DNA of 64,000 bases from Salvia splendens. Taxonomy: Eukaryota > Streptophyta > Magnoliopsida > Lamiales > Lamiaceae. The translations under genes and the position numbers were made by a program. The DNA lies in NCBI RefSeq assembly GCF_004379255.2, contig NC_056052.1, forward strand, positions 17,702,589-17,766,588. The letters are read 5' to 3'. Positions 35,358 through 45,435 of the stretch are shown here, one piece after another (position 1 is the stretch's first letter; each line of letters opens with the position of its first letter). Under the pieces are notes generated by a model, which was not told the DNA's origin, ran no database searches, and worked only from the letters and a program-made list of their open reading frames with translations.

Positions 35358-36535
35358 TGTTGGTTTCTCGGATTACAAAGATAACTACCGGGCGTAATAC
35401 AACCCAAAAGAAAGGAAAGGAAGAACTGAACTTAAAAATACAACGTATAATCGAAACTACTAAACCAGTGTGATTAGCCGAGTCGAGGAGGCCTCTTCCC
35501 GCAAGACGAGATACGCCCCGGTAGTGCTCTTCGGTTTGGCGTGTCGTCCCCAAAGGTAAAACGGCTACGTCTCTATTGATGCAGCACCGCAATCAACAGA
35601 GCTCCGGCGAACTGGATGGAGGAGAGGGCAGAGCTTCGACAGAAAAAACTATGCAGGGAGAGGGAGAGAGCTTATGATGCAGAATGCTTTTTGAATTGTG
35701 TAGTGATGCATGGAATGGCTGGCCTATTTATAGGCTCAGTCCACTGCAGGGGGTCAACAGCCATGATGGCTGTCATCATGGCAATTCGTAACCGACGTCG
35801 GTTACAGACGTGTGGCAGGAGTGTGCCATCCGTGTGTGGAGCGTGTGGATTTCTCACGTGGCAACCGTGACTGTGCCTCGCTTGACGACGTGTCAAGCCA
35901 CTTGGATTGCTGACTCGGCGGTGGTCCAAAAAGAATAGTTTGGGCCAAGCACCAAGCCCAAAGACCACCCAAAGACCAATTGCCAAGATCCAAGATCCAA
36001 GATCCAAGTCCAAGTCCAAGATCGAGATCGGGATCGGGATCGGGATCGAGATCGGGATCGGGCTCGGGATCGGGCCCGGGCCCGGGCCCGAGGCCCGCGA
36101 GCACGAGCACGAGCACGAGCACGGGCACGGGCACGGGCTCGGGCTCGGGCGGGCGGGCGGCGGCGGCGCGCGCGTGTGCGCGCGTGTGGGCTCTTTCACC
36201 CATCTTGGTCCACTATAATTATTAAGTAACATAAAGTCACTTAATTTATACACATTAAAGATGTGTTAATCCTCCAATGTGGGATAATTAACACTAGTTA
36301 ATTATTCCCTAAGCTCCATCTCCAAGCTTTAATTAAAAGCTAATTATGCCCAACTTTAATCCACTATTTCTCACTCACCGGAAATCGGATTTGAGAAAGT
36401 GAATATACTACATTTACCTACGTAAAATGTAGATCGACGCTATGTCATTTAATTTCACAAAATTAAATGTCTCGTCACATTTATTATTTGGTCAAAATCC
36501 ATTGACCGGGCATATTTAATCCATGATTTTTTACA
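35358..36535 (-). repeat. 5' LTR of copia element C (1178 bp)
   Basis: Partner of 29057-30269. TATAAATA on the minus strand at 35732-35725 predicts a transcription start near 35695. The hexamer tract lies at about 35983-36170 and is shorter than in the 3' LTR. Confidence 0.95.
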
Positions 36536-36798
36536 TAAAGATTAAAGTTGAGAGAATAAAATATGAGGGGAAAGAGATAATAAAATAGAATAGAGAACAA
36601 AGTTTTTTGCCAAAATATAAACTGAATTACTTTGAAACGACGTGAAAAGGAATGCTACAACTCAATTGTCCTGAAATAGAAAGTGTAATAAAATATGAAT
36701 GAGATAAATTAATGTTGTGTCTATTATTGAAAATAGTAATTAAAGAAGATTTTTAATTGTGGACGATTAAAAGGAAAACTACAAATTGTTGGAGGGAG

Positions 36799-37279
36799 TA
36801 TATGTTTCATGCGGAATTATCACAAGGCGTGGTATGTACATATTAGAAATGTGATTTGTCAAATTTTTGGAGTAAATTTGAATATTTAGGTAAACTAGTT
36901 AGACTTTAATGACCGACATCTTATATTCTTCATAACAAGAGGTCAATAAGATAGCGTGCATGATCGTCTCTAAGTTTTGTGAGAATATTTTCCTTTTACT
37001 ATTTAATCATTTGGACGTTTTAACGTGTGCCAAACAATCAAATCGAAATGTGCTTCTCTTCCTTACATAAATGATTGTGGTGCCAAATGAAATAAAAGTA
37101 ATTCAAGATTCTATTCGAATCCATATGCTCACGTCTTGAATGCACCTGAAATTTGGAAAATACCAATGAGATGATTTTAATGTTAGGATTCAAGTTACTA
37201 CTAATAGTGGTAGTTATTTTTGTAGATGCAATTACAGCATTAGCGGTAAGATAGCATCCGGAGTGAAGGAGAAAAAGTA
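36799..37279. other. Non-coding interval
   Basis: AT-rich DNA between two MITEs; no gene, RNA or repeat recognised. Confidence 0.5.
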
Positions 37280-37472
37280 CTCCCTCCGTCTTAGTCTCAT
37301 AGTAGATGTCATACTTGAGGATTGGAGATTGGCACGAGATTTTAGGAGGTTTTATTTGTGTGTTAGGTGGAAAGAGAAAATAATATATTTATATTAATGT
37401 GAGAGGAAACTTTTTAAAAAAAAAAGGAAATGTGACATCTTTTGTGGGACAAACATTATGGGACGGAGGGAG
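37280..37472. mobile_element. Stowaway-type MITE
   Basis: Starts CTCCCTCCGTCTTAGTCTC and ends TATGGGACGGAGGGAG with TA on each flank; 193 bp; inner inverted segments GATGTCATA / TGTGACATC. Non-coding. Confidence 0.85.
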
Positions 37473-37911
37473 TATAAAATAAGTGATTGACACGCCGTAC
37501 TAATTTATAGTCCTCCATGTTAATACTTTTTAGTCCTACCTATTCCACTGCAGTGGGACACCTTATAACTCGCCTTATCTTTTTAACAACTACTACTATT
37601 TTGTACTTATTTTTAATTTTTTCGTATTTTAATATAATAAAATTGTAAAATATACATTAATTTAAGACTACAGTTTGAAAAATATCATCTCATTTAAAAA
37701 GTTGAAAGAGTACAATTCGAAATACTTAAAAAAAACTAAAATTTCAACAGCGGTTACGTGACTAAATTTTTTCAACCATGTAGGACATGAGGCGAGCATG
37801 GTATTGTTAGTTGCGCGCATTGAGACATGTGCTGCTAGAACCTCATTGTAGCTCATCGGTAATCCTCGAATGTGGGGCGGGGTAGCCACACTGGAGCTAG
37901 GTCCAGCTTCC
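37473..37911. other. Non-coding interval
   Basis: AT-rich sequence up to about 37740, then ordinary DNA to the LTR of element D. No supported feature. Confidence 0.5.
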
Positions 37912-38841
37912 TGTTGGAAATAATGCAGCCTTTACACGGGCAAACTCTTGCTATTACAAAAGAACGAAAAACTAGAAGGTAAATAAAACAAAGTAAATAA
38001 TCCAAGCCTCCTAGCTCAACTGGTTGAGAAGGGAGGCAAGGATACCGCGTCATCCTAGAGGTCGCGAGTTCGACCCCTAGGAGGCGCATCTTGGGGATTA
38101 ATTTCCCTGGGGCCTAGTGGATTCACTGGCCTGACTCCAGAGCTTCGGGAGGTGATTAAGCCTGTACCCGTGCCTGGACCCAGGAGTTGGGGGAGATGAA
38201 AAATCCAGGACCCGTTCCTGCGGGGCTGGTGGACCCATTGGCTCCCACCTTGACAACGAAGCGCAGCTTGGTAAGACGCTTCACCTCCGACCGTTAGGCC
38301 GGGGGTCCGAGTCACTTTGGGGGGTAGGTGGGGAACCACCGTCGATCCTCCTTTAAAAAAAAATAAAATAAAAAATAAAACAAAGTAAATACAAAAAAAA
38401 GTAACAAGAATGAAAACTATTGTCTTCTTCAAGTCGACTCGAGGTATCCCTCTCTCCGCAAGACGAGATATATCCCGGCTAGTGCTCACGGATTGACGCA
38501 ACGTCCCCAAAGATGAAACGACTTTCCTACTACCGAGTTGAAGCACCTCAAACTCGTACGCACCGGCGAACTTGAATTGGAGGCGAGAACTGAGCAATGC
38601 AATGCTCCTAAGTGTGAACTAGAATGCTTGAGAGCTAGAGAGAATGATTTGTTGGTGTGTTTTCCATCTCTCAAATCTACACCTATTTATAGGATAGGAA
38701 TGACCACATGAGAGGTCTCGACATTAAGGCACCTCATAAACATTTTGGAGGTTACATTGGGAGTGAAAAGCCAAAAGACTTGGCCAAGTGAAAAGCTTGA
38801 GACTTTTCTAATTTCTCACATTTCTCACGTTTTTTCCTACA
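37912..38841 (-). repeat. 3' LTR of copia element D, interrupted by a SINE
   Basis: Starts TGTTGGAAATAATG and ends TTTTTTCCTACA on the plus strand, followed by AATCCCCCACAT, the same polypurine context as in element C. It shares short blocks with the LTR of C (CCGCAAGACGAGATA, TAGTGCTC), so C and D are related families. A SINE sits at 38000-38372. The 5' partner is outside the window to the right. Confidence 0.8.
38000..38372 (+). mobile_element. tRNA-derived SINE
   Basis: Begins with a tRNA-like head: an A-box-like TAGCTCAACTGGTTGAG at 38012-38028 and a B-box-like GGTCGCGAGTTCGACCC at 38060-38076, then a non-tRNA body of about 250 bp and an A-rich tail from about 38354. It is flanked by a 19-bp direct repeat, AAATAAAACAAAGTAAATA, at 37981-37999 and 38373-38391. 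Polymerase III promoter boxes plus long target duplications define a SINE mobilised by LINE machinery. No protein coded. Confidence 0.88.
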
Positions 38842-39487
38842 ATCCCCCACATTGGTTAGAGCGCCGCAAGCTCAAACCAACACAAGAGACATGTGCATGT
38901 ATGCAGACTCTTTGCTCAGTTCTCGAGAAACGATATTGTATTTGGAGAGGTAACTTGTGATTTTGAACCTTCCATAGTCAACACTATCGGACATACCGAC
39001 GGGCTAGTGGACGCGATGCCTTGAACTATTCCTCCTTGGTGTATGACTAGTCAATAGCATCAACACAATATTATCTCAACTCCATCAGTTATCACGTTTG
39101 TGTCCGTTTCGGCTGTGGAACAATCTTTGGAATTCATAAATGACTCACACACACGAAGCAGCCCCACTTCTCACTTACATAGGCGATTCTTTCATGAATA
39201 TCCTGCCATACTACATTTCCTTGAGATTTCAAGAATCATTAAAAGTCAAAAGACTTAACCTCTTACCACGTGCATGTTACAACACTCAGTGCTTTCTAAA
39301 GAATGGGCAAAGATTAAAATCTTTTGAGTGTTACAGCTAGATTTGTATAGCTTCGTTTCCCATTGAACCAATCCCATGAAATCTCCAATCGTATGGTTGG
39401 GTTACCACTATACTCATCTTTTAAGATGTGGTTTTCATTCCCATTCCTTTTAGCAATTTATGCATTTGATCACGGTTAAAACTTTTG
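38842..39487 (-). other. 3' untranslated region of copia element D
   Basis: Non-coding stretch between RNase H and the LTR, collinear with 30270-30835 in element C (shared CCCCCACAT, CCATAGTCAACAC and GATCACGGTT blocks). Confidence 0.65.
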
Positions 39488-39760
39488 TTAACGGATCCGA
39501 TAAGTTATCCACTGGCTTAACAAGTCAACTGTGATAACTCCACTTGTGATCAACTGTCTTATGGTATTATGTCGTCGACGAATATGTCGAGACTTACCAT
39601 TATAGAATTCACTGTGTGCTCTACCTATAACTACTTTGCTATCACAGTGTATCACTACTATGGACACTAGCTTCTTCCAACATGGAATACATTCTAGAAA
39701 ATTTCTGAGCCACTCGGCTTCTTCCCCTGCTTTATCCAATGCGATAAACTCGGATTCCAT
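39488..39760 (-). pseudogene. Copia element D: C-terminal RNase H fragment
   Basis: Frame starts [18 protein letters not shown] and continues HCDSKVVIGRAHSEFYNG and [13 protein letters not shown], matching the last 90 residues of the intact polyprotein of element C. The catalytic Asp of HCDS is kept. It stops abruptly on the upstream side where element A begins; the preceding part of the same element is found at 62530-63707. The end is frame-shifted relative to C. Confidence 0.85.
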
Positions 39761-40024
39761 GGAATGTTACTTGATCAGATTTAGAGATTTAGAAGTTGTT
39801 GCTTGATCAAGCAGACAATGCATGAATACCCGATCACTCCTTATACCTGTTTACTGGTACAAGCTAGGCATTGGTAGTGAAATGTCATCCACTACAAACC
39901 CCTTCCTTTCGTTCCTTCCGGGTAGCTCGCTTTGCTCAAAACCGTTGGTCCTTTCTGCGAACTTTGCCCTTTTAGGTTTACGTTGCTCCCAGTTTCTCTG
40001 TTTACCTTGATCAATCCTCCTTTC
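39761..40024 (-). other. Junction between copia D and Athila-like A
   Basis: No domain recognised. Probably the truncated downstream end of element A; its integrase and 3' LTR are missing here. Confidence 0.35.
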
Positions 40025-41478
40025 CTAAGGGATCTTTATGTTTTCACATTTTTTCCTGTCAACTGCTTCCCATTCAAACTCCTGTAGAAGGAGTAACCAT
40101 CTGATCAAATGCGGGTTTGATCCCTTCTTCGACGATAGGTATTTGATGGCCGCCTGGTTTGTATACACCGTCACCTTGGAACCGAGTAGGTGCTGCCTGA
40201 ACGCCACAAATGCAAAGACTATCGATAACATTTCTTTTTCTGTTACATCATAGTTCCTTTGCGCCTGACCCAATGCTTTTGATGCGTAGAGGAAAACACA
40301 ACTTTTCCCTTGGACTTTCCGACTTAGTGTTGCTCCCACAGCACAGTTACTAGTCTCACACATCATCTCAAGGGAGTGATTCCAGCCAGGACCACGAATT
40401 ATAGAATAACTCATCAATTGTTCCTTCAGGAATGGGAACGTGGCTTTGCAGTCTTCAGAAAGTTTAAACTCCATGTCGTCCCGGGGAAGCTTTGTTAGGA
40501 TCTGCGTTCCCCCGGCGAAATCCTTGATACGTCCTCCACGGCCCTTAGCGTGCCTTAACAAGATTCTGATCTTTCCCTGGTCAATAAGGTACGGAAATTT
40601 TGCCACATGTGTGTGTCTTGCCATGACTGTCCCATGTTCCGGCCAGTTTGAATTTTGCTTCTTGGGCATCAGCTGGGGTTGATGTTGGAAGAGTAATTCT
40701 TCCTTTCTCTGCAATCGTGGTTTGACTGTCTTGTGATCTGTCTGACTGGACAGGTCCTTGAATGCCATCGGTGGTGCTGGTACGAAAAATAGTTGCCTTG
40801 TAAACGAGGGATCCTTCTTCAGCATTTCTGTTAATGGAGTGGCTTGGTCAGGTGGTTTCTCAACCCTTCTTGGCTGAGTAATCTCCCTTGCCTCAGCTGG
40901 TTGTGACGGCTGGCAAAACTCCATAATTGCCCTTCCAATGGCTTGGTCATCCATTGCTTCAGCCATTGTCGTATCATACCATTCTGCTGCCTCTCTCTTC
41001 AGCTGTTCGCCTTCAGCGGAACCAGACGGTGGCTCTTTGAGGGATTCCCTTTTTGGATACTCCTTTTTTCGAGGGCTGATAGCGTTTACTGTTTGTATGC
41101 TCTTTCTATCCTGTGGCTCTCTTGCAGCTTCATCAATGCCGACTGTGAGTCGCTCTCCTTTAAACTCCAGATTAATTGTCCCATGGCGGACGTCAATGAC
41201 TGTGTTAGCGGTGGATAGGAAAGGTCTCCCCAAAAGGATTCCAATAGACTCCTCCGCTCCTGGTTCCATCATTTTTATAAAAAGAAGTCAGCGGGATACA
41301 TGAATCTGTTCACCTTGACGATTTCATCTTCCAGAACTCCCTCGGGGTAGATGCAGGACCCGTCTGCTAGCTGTATTTCCATACTGGTTTGGACGAGCTT
41401 AGCGTTCTCCAGCTTCTTGTATATAGAATACGGCATAATATTGATGGACGCCCCTAGGTCGCACATTGCGTGCTTCAT
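40025..41478 (-). pseudogene. Athila-like element A: protease and RNase H, RT deleted
   Basis: On the minus strand the protease block (HAMCDLGASINIMPYSIYKK) at 41478-41275 ends at a stop, and the next frame (41272-40025) resumes at ILLGRPFLSTANTVIDV. It then passes directly from a linker to the RT-RNase H connection (LTKLPRDDMEF near 40470): most of the reverse transcriptase, including the FMDD catalytic box, is gone. RNase H follows (YASKALGQAQRNYDVTEKEM, TNQAAIKYLSSKK). The first RNase H acidic position, CDAS in element B, reads CETS here. Integrase is absent. A dead copy. Confidence 0.85.
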
Positions 41479-42545
41479 TTGAACGTTTCTGATAGAAATT
41501 GGGAGCGTAAATACTCCTGGGTTAGTTCTCTTTGAGGGAAGATCATCGGGTTGGATCTCACCGGTTACTTCCTCTGCTTCAACCCTCCTTCTCTTTTCAG
41601 CACCATGTTCACATATGTTAGACTCTTCTTTCGCTGTGACTTGATCAGGGGCGCTGGATTCAAGGTTTTTACTAAGACTTGCCCTGGATGCTGGAAAACT
41701 TGCAGTTGAGCTCTGATAAACTCCTTCTGATTTCAGAGAGGCTGTGTTACATTCTCTCGCCCTGCTGGAGGTTGCACTGTAGCCGGAATCTTTCCTTCAT
41801 TACCTCTCAGCTTGCCTAGTGACATGGCGACCTGAGATAACTGCTTTGTAAGCATTTCTAATGCGGCTCTCTGTTCCTTCTGGGCTTCCTGTATTTCCCG
41901 CACAGCATCATGAGGCTGATGTGGAACCATCATATCCCCTGGAACTTCATTTTGCTGCCCGTTATTTCTCTGATTAAATCGGCCTCCTCCATGGCCTTGC
42001 TGGTAGAAACCGGAAGATCCATATTGCTCTGTTTGGTTCTGGGACAGATGGTTTTGTTGATTTCCTTGGTAGTACTGTAGGTTCCCTTGGGATTTCTGGG
42101 TTCCTCTGTGGTACTGCGGGACATAACTCACCATTTGATTACTTGGTTGCCTACCCTGGTTGCCATACTGAGGAGCTTGGTGTTGGTACCCCCATTCTCC
42201 TTCTTGTTATCGGTTTGACCAGTTAGGCTGTCCTCCACTTGACCAGTTCCCTTGAGGTCCACTTGACCATCCTGCCTGACCTCCATGCATTCTATTTCCT
42301 CCTGTGTTTGGTCTATCCAAGATTCGGGCTGGCCAGTTGGACTGCCCGTCGAAGGGTTGTACTTGTTGAGGTGCGGTTAGTTGTGGCTGGCTTTGATTCT
42401 GATCAGTCCATCTGAAGTTGGGGTGGTCCCTCCACGGAGCATCTCTCTGCTTCCCCTGGATCCAGTTGCCATTTGTGTTCCAGTGGCCTACTGCGTTCAC
42501 TTGCTCTACCTCAGGGGGAAATTCACAGTAATAGTAATGATGTTC
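41479..42545 (-). pseudogene. Athila-like element A: C-terminal Gag
   Basis: Gln/Asn/Gly/Trp-rich frames (QVNAVGHWNTNGNW, PNFRWTDQNQSQPQ, repeated WSSG; then YHRGTQKSQGNLQYYQGN) and a helical end MLTKQLSQVAMSLGKLRGNE are the C-terminal part of Athila Gag, as in element B at 58475-59150. Frames change at about 42170 and 41740. The upstream half is separated by the insertion of element F; it resumes at about 47460. Confidence 0.8.
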
Positions 42546-45169
42546 TGTCACGACCGCACTTCCTAAGGATAGGAAGCACGGGGAATCGTGACTCGTGGGG
42601 GATTTAAGAAGCGGGAAAGAAGGGGGAACAATCAAAAGGAGTACGACATATCGATCAAAAGATGAAATTCCATTATCAAATCAAAGTTTCAAATCACGAA
42701 GTAACATAGTGTGAATGACATAGTTCTGCAGAATACAGAAAACATCAGAATTTTAAAACTTGACATAGCGGAAGCATTTGAGAGTTAGCTACTACTATGT
42801 ATGAAGACACAATAGTAACCGGATCATTTATTGAATACTGTCTCTGTCCAATGCTCAACATCCTCCGTCCCCCGTCCACGCTCAACCTGCACATAGGGAA
42901 AACATATGCAGGGGCTGAGTACTTGATGCACTCAGTGAACTCATGCCCGAAATACATTTATCATTTAAGACATGTCAAGCCATCATCGAGTGAATCTCGG
43001 GTTTTACTTTAAAAAGGTCGAGAAACACTAAATCATTCCTTCAATAAAAAAATAGTGCCTGCAGGCAATCATCATCCCCCATCATGTACCATATCTGAGC
43101 TATCATGTGAAACGAGAATGTGGCCACAATCTCGATCACTGGACCGGCCGACCTAGGGGACGGCTCACGATCCCTATCAGTGAACTAGTCCGAGTAGGGA
43201 CTCACTCCCTAGTTAGACCCGAATTCGTTAACTATAAAAGTCTAGTAGGATATTATCCCAGTAGACAATCAGATATGCAATTCAAAACATAAAATACGGC
43301 ATGACATACTATTTTAAACCACCCTTATTTCACCATAACATATCATTTCAAATAAAAGAGTTTAAGTAATAAAGCCCACCTCAAAAGCTTAGGATTTCCG
43401 TAAAAAGTTCCTCGTTCCGACTTTAGCGTGCGTGCGAACCACCTTTTCAGTAAATACATAAAGTACACATCAATCTCGGTAACGAAGACATTTTAGAATG
43501 CATGCACTCTAATTAAAATCTTTTAATTCGTTTCCTCAGTTTTCGTGCATTTTTTGATTATTTGGCGGCCGCCCAAGGTGTCGCTTGCGGCGCCGGTCGG
43601 CCATTTATGCTTATAACTCCTTCGTTGACTCCTCATAATTTTCCTCCACGATGTCGGAATAAATTCCCAAAAATTATTTAAGTGTATAATTAAATTATCG
43701 AAATTATTTATCTTTGAAAACATATTATTTCATGCTTAGGGTAACATTATTCATCCTTCAAAAAAAATATCCGGGAATTAACTAAATAATTTCCCCCGAT
43801 TTACTTTTAATTTCCGACCCAAAAGATTAAGCTTAGCCCACCTTATTCCTCAAAAACTTAATTAGGAAGCCCCAACAATTATTTAGAGTTCCAATTAATT
43901 ATTAAAAGGCCCAAACAAAACAAAGGCCCAAAATTCTTTTATCTCCCTCTCTATCTTCTCTCTCCATCTACTCCACCAATTCGACGGAACAGAGAGGAAA
44001 CGCCGACTCTCCCTTCCCCGTCGCTCGCTCCGGCACGCTGCTTTCACCTCCGTCGGACACCACTGCGGCTTCACCGTCGGCGAGGAATCGGTGCCCATTA
44101 CAGCGGCCGCCGCCGGTTCTGTTCGCCGCCGCTATCGTTGCCGTGCCGTCGGGGAGCTGCTGCCGCAGAGACGATCCGACGCCGCCGCTGCCGTCGGGGA
44201 GCTGCTGCCGCGGGGGTGAGAAGAGCTACTGCCACAGCGTTGCTGCTGCCACGGGGAGGAGCCGCTGCTGTCACCGGTCGCTCGCCGCTGCCGGCGGCTA
44301 CCTCTTCCCCGGAAACACCCCGAACCACTCCAAAACGTCCCGCAATACCCGTTATGATTATAAAGTTAAGTTCTTTCGTGGTTTTGATTACATACGGCGA
44401 TAGTTTGATTGATTCTTAGTTGATTGCTATTTGAATTGGTTATGGTAAAGGATGTGTGAAAAACATATATGCATAGCTATAACAATCTCACGCTTGGTGA
44501 TAGGAAAAGATTATACCTCCAAAAATGGTTGAATTTGGTTTTAGAAACACAAAGGATGGTAGCCAAAAAAATTCTCCCCTTCCTCTCGGCAAATCTCCCT
44601 CTCGGCTCCTCTCTTTTTTTTTCTTTGATTGAAGTTGTGAATGTGAAGTGTTAGAGAAAGGGATACATGAAGAGCTTGTGGATTAATGTGTGACCTTTGG
44701 TTTGTAGGATTTAATGGTGGAAGATAGAAGGTTTGAAAGGTAGAGGGTCACTATTGTAGGGGAAACGGCCGAGAAGAGGAAGAAGGAAGGAGGGTGTTGG
44801 GCTTGCTCCCACATTTTGATTTAATTTGTTTTGGGCTCAATAGTTGAAAGCCCAAGTTTGTAAACTTTTCTTCTTTTTTTTTTTTTTTTTTTTGACTTTT
44901 ACATTGTTATTGCCCAAAGCCATTTTTGTAGATAACCATTTAGGCTCTAATTTAATTTGCAAAGCCGAATATAAATTCATACTTTATATTTTCGTATTTT
45001 CCTTCGATAATTAAAATTCACGGGACTTTATTAAATTTCGTTATCTCGTTCTTACAACGATTAAAATCGCCCAACGAAAAAGTTACTATTTGGTGTTGTT
45101 CCAAATAAAAATTCCTCAACCGTTCTTCGATTTACGCGTGTCAAGCACTATAAAAGTACGGGCGTTACA
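42546..45169 (-). repeat. 3' LTR of element F (2624 bp)
   Basis: TGTCACGACCGCAC at the left and GGGCGTTACA at the right. It includes a GC-rich block (43980-44330), a poly-T run near 44870-44894 and an AT-rich remainder. Very similar to 45436-47455 over their shared 2 kb. Frames inside it in both strands are repeats of each other and are not convincing genes. Confidence 0.85.
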
Positions 45170-45420
45170 TTCTACCCACCTTAACAGAAATTTCGTCCCG
45201 AAATTTGCTCATCTCATACTATCATCAATCATACTTCATTCATTATCACGTCCAACATCAATTGCATAAACATTTTTCATTTCAAAACATTTTACCTTCT
45301 CTTTTGTTGAGCGCGACGAGACGAAATGTTGAGCCTTCAATGAATACTCTTTTAGTCTAGCGAAACGAGTCTAGACTAGATTGAATAACCGACTCTCGGT
45401 CTAGAGCGGAAGGAAAAATT

Positions 45421-45432
45421 GCTCTGATACCA
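45421..45432 (-). other. tRNA-Met primer-binding site of element F
   Basis: Minus strand TGGTATCAGAGC, a perfect complement to the 3' end of initiator tRNA-Met, three bases from the LTR edge at 45436. Confidence 0.9.
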
Positions 45433-45435
45433 TTC

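Larger units (their letters stand above)
29057..36535 (-). mobile_element. Complete Ty1/copia retrotransposon C (7.5 kb)
   Basis: LTRs at 29057-30269 and 35358-36535, starting TGTTGG and ending TTTTTTACA on the plus strand. Target duplication TAAAG at 29052-29056 and 36536-36540. A single uninterrupted polyprotein frame lies between them on the minus strand. By eye the LTRs show no difference outside a variable hexamer tract, so the insertion is recent and the copy may be competent. A polypurine tract (GTGGGGGAT on the minus strand, about 30281-30272) precedes the 3' LTR. The usual initiator tRNA-Met primer-binding site is missing next to the 5' LTR. Confidence 0.95.
28993..36798. mobile_element. 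Stowaway-like MITE split by the copia element
   Basis: A left terminus CTCCTCCGTCCTATG at 28993 and a right terminus GTTGGAGGGAG at 36798 face each other across element C, which inserted with a TAAAG duplication. The combined non-copia length (about 320 bp) is longer than its neighbours, so two MITEs may be merged. Tentative. Confidence 0.35.

Noticed and set aside
38011..38080. Possible tRNA gene
   Set aside because: A and B boxes are present, but the sequence continues into a SINE body with A-tail and 19-bp target duplication, and no proper cloverleaf is evident.
44138..44419. Arg/Ala-rich ORFs on the plus strand, repeated at 46969-47263
   Set aside because: Low-complexity GC-rich part of the LTR of element F; different frames overlap and one copy has a 45-bp unit fewer.
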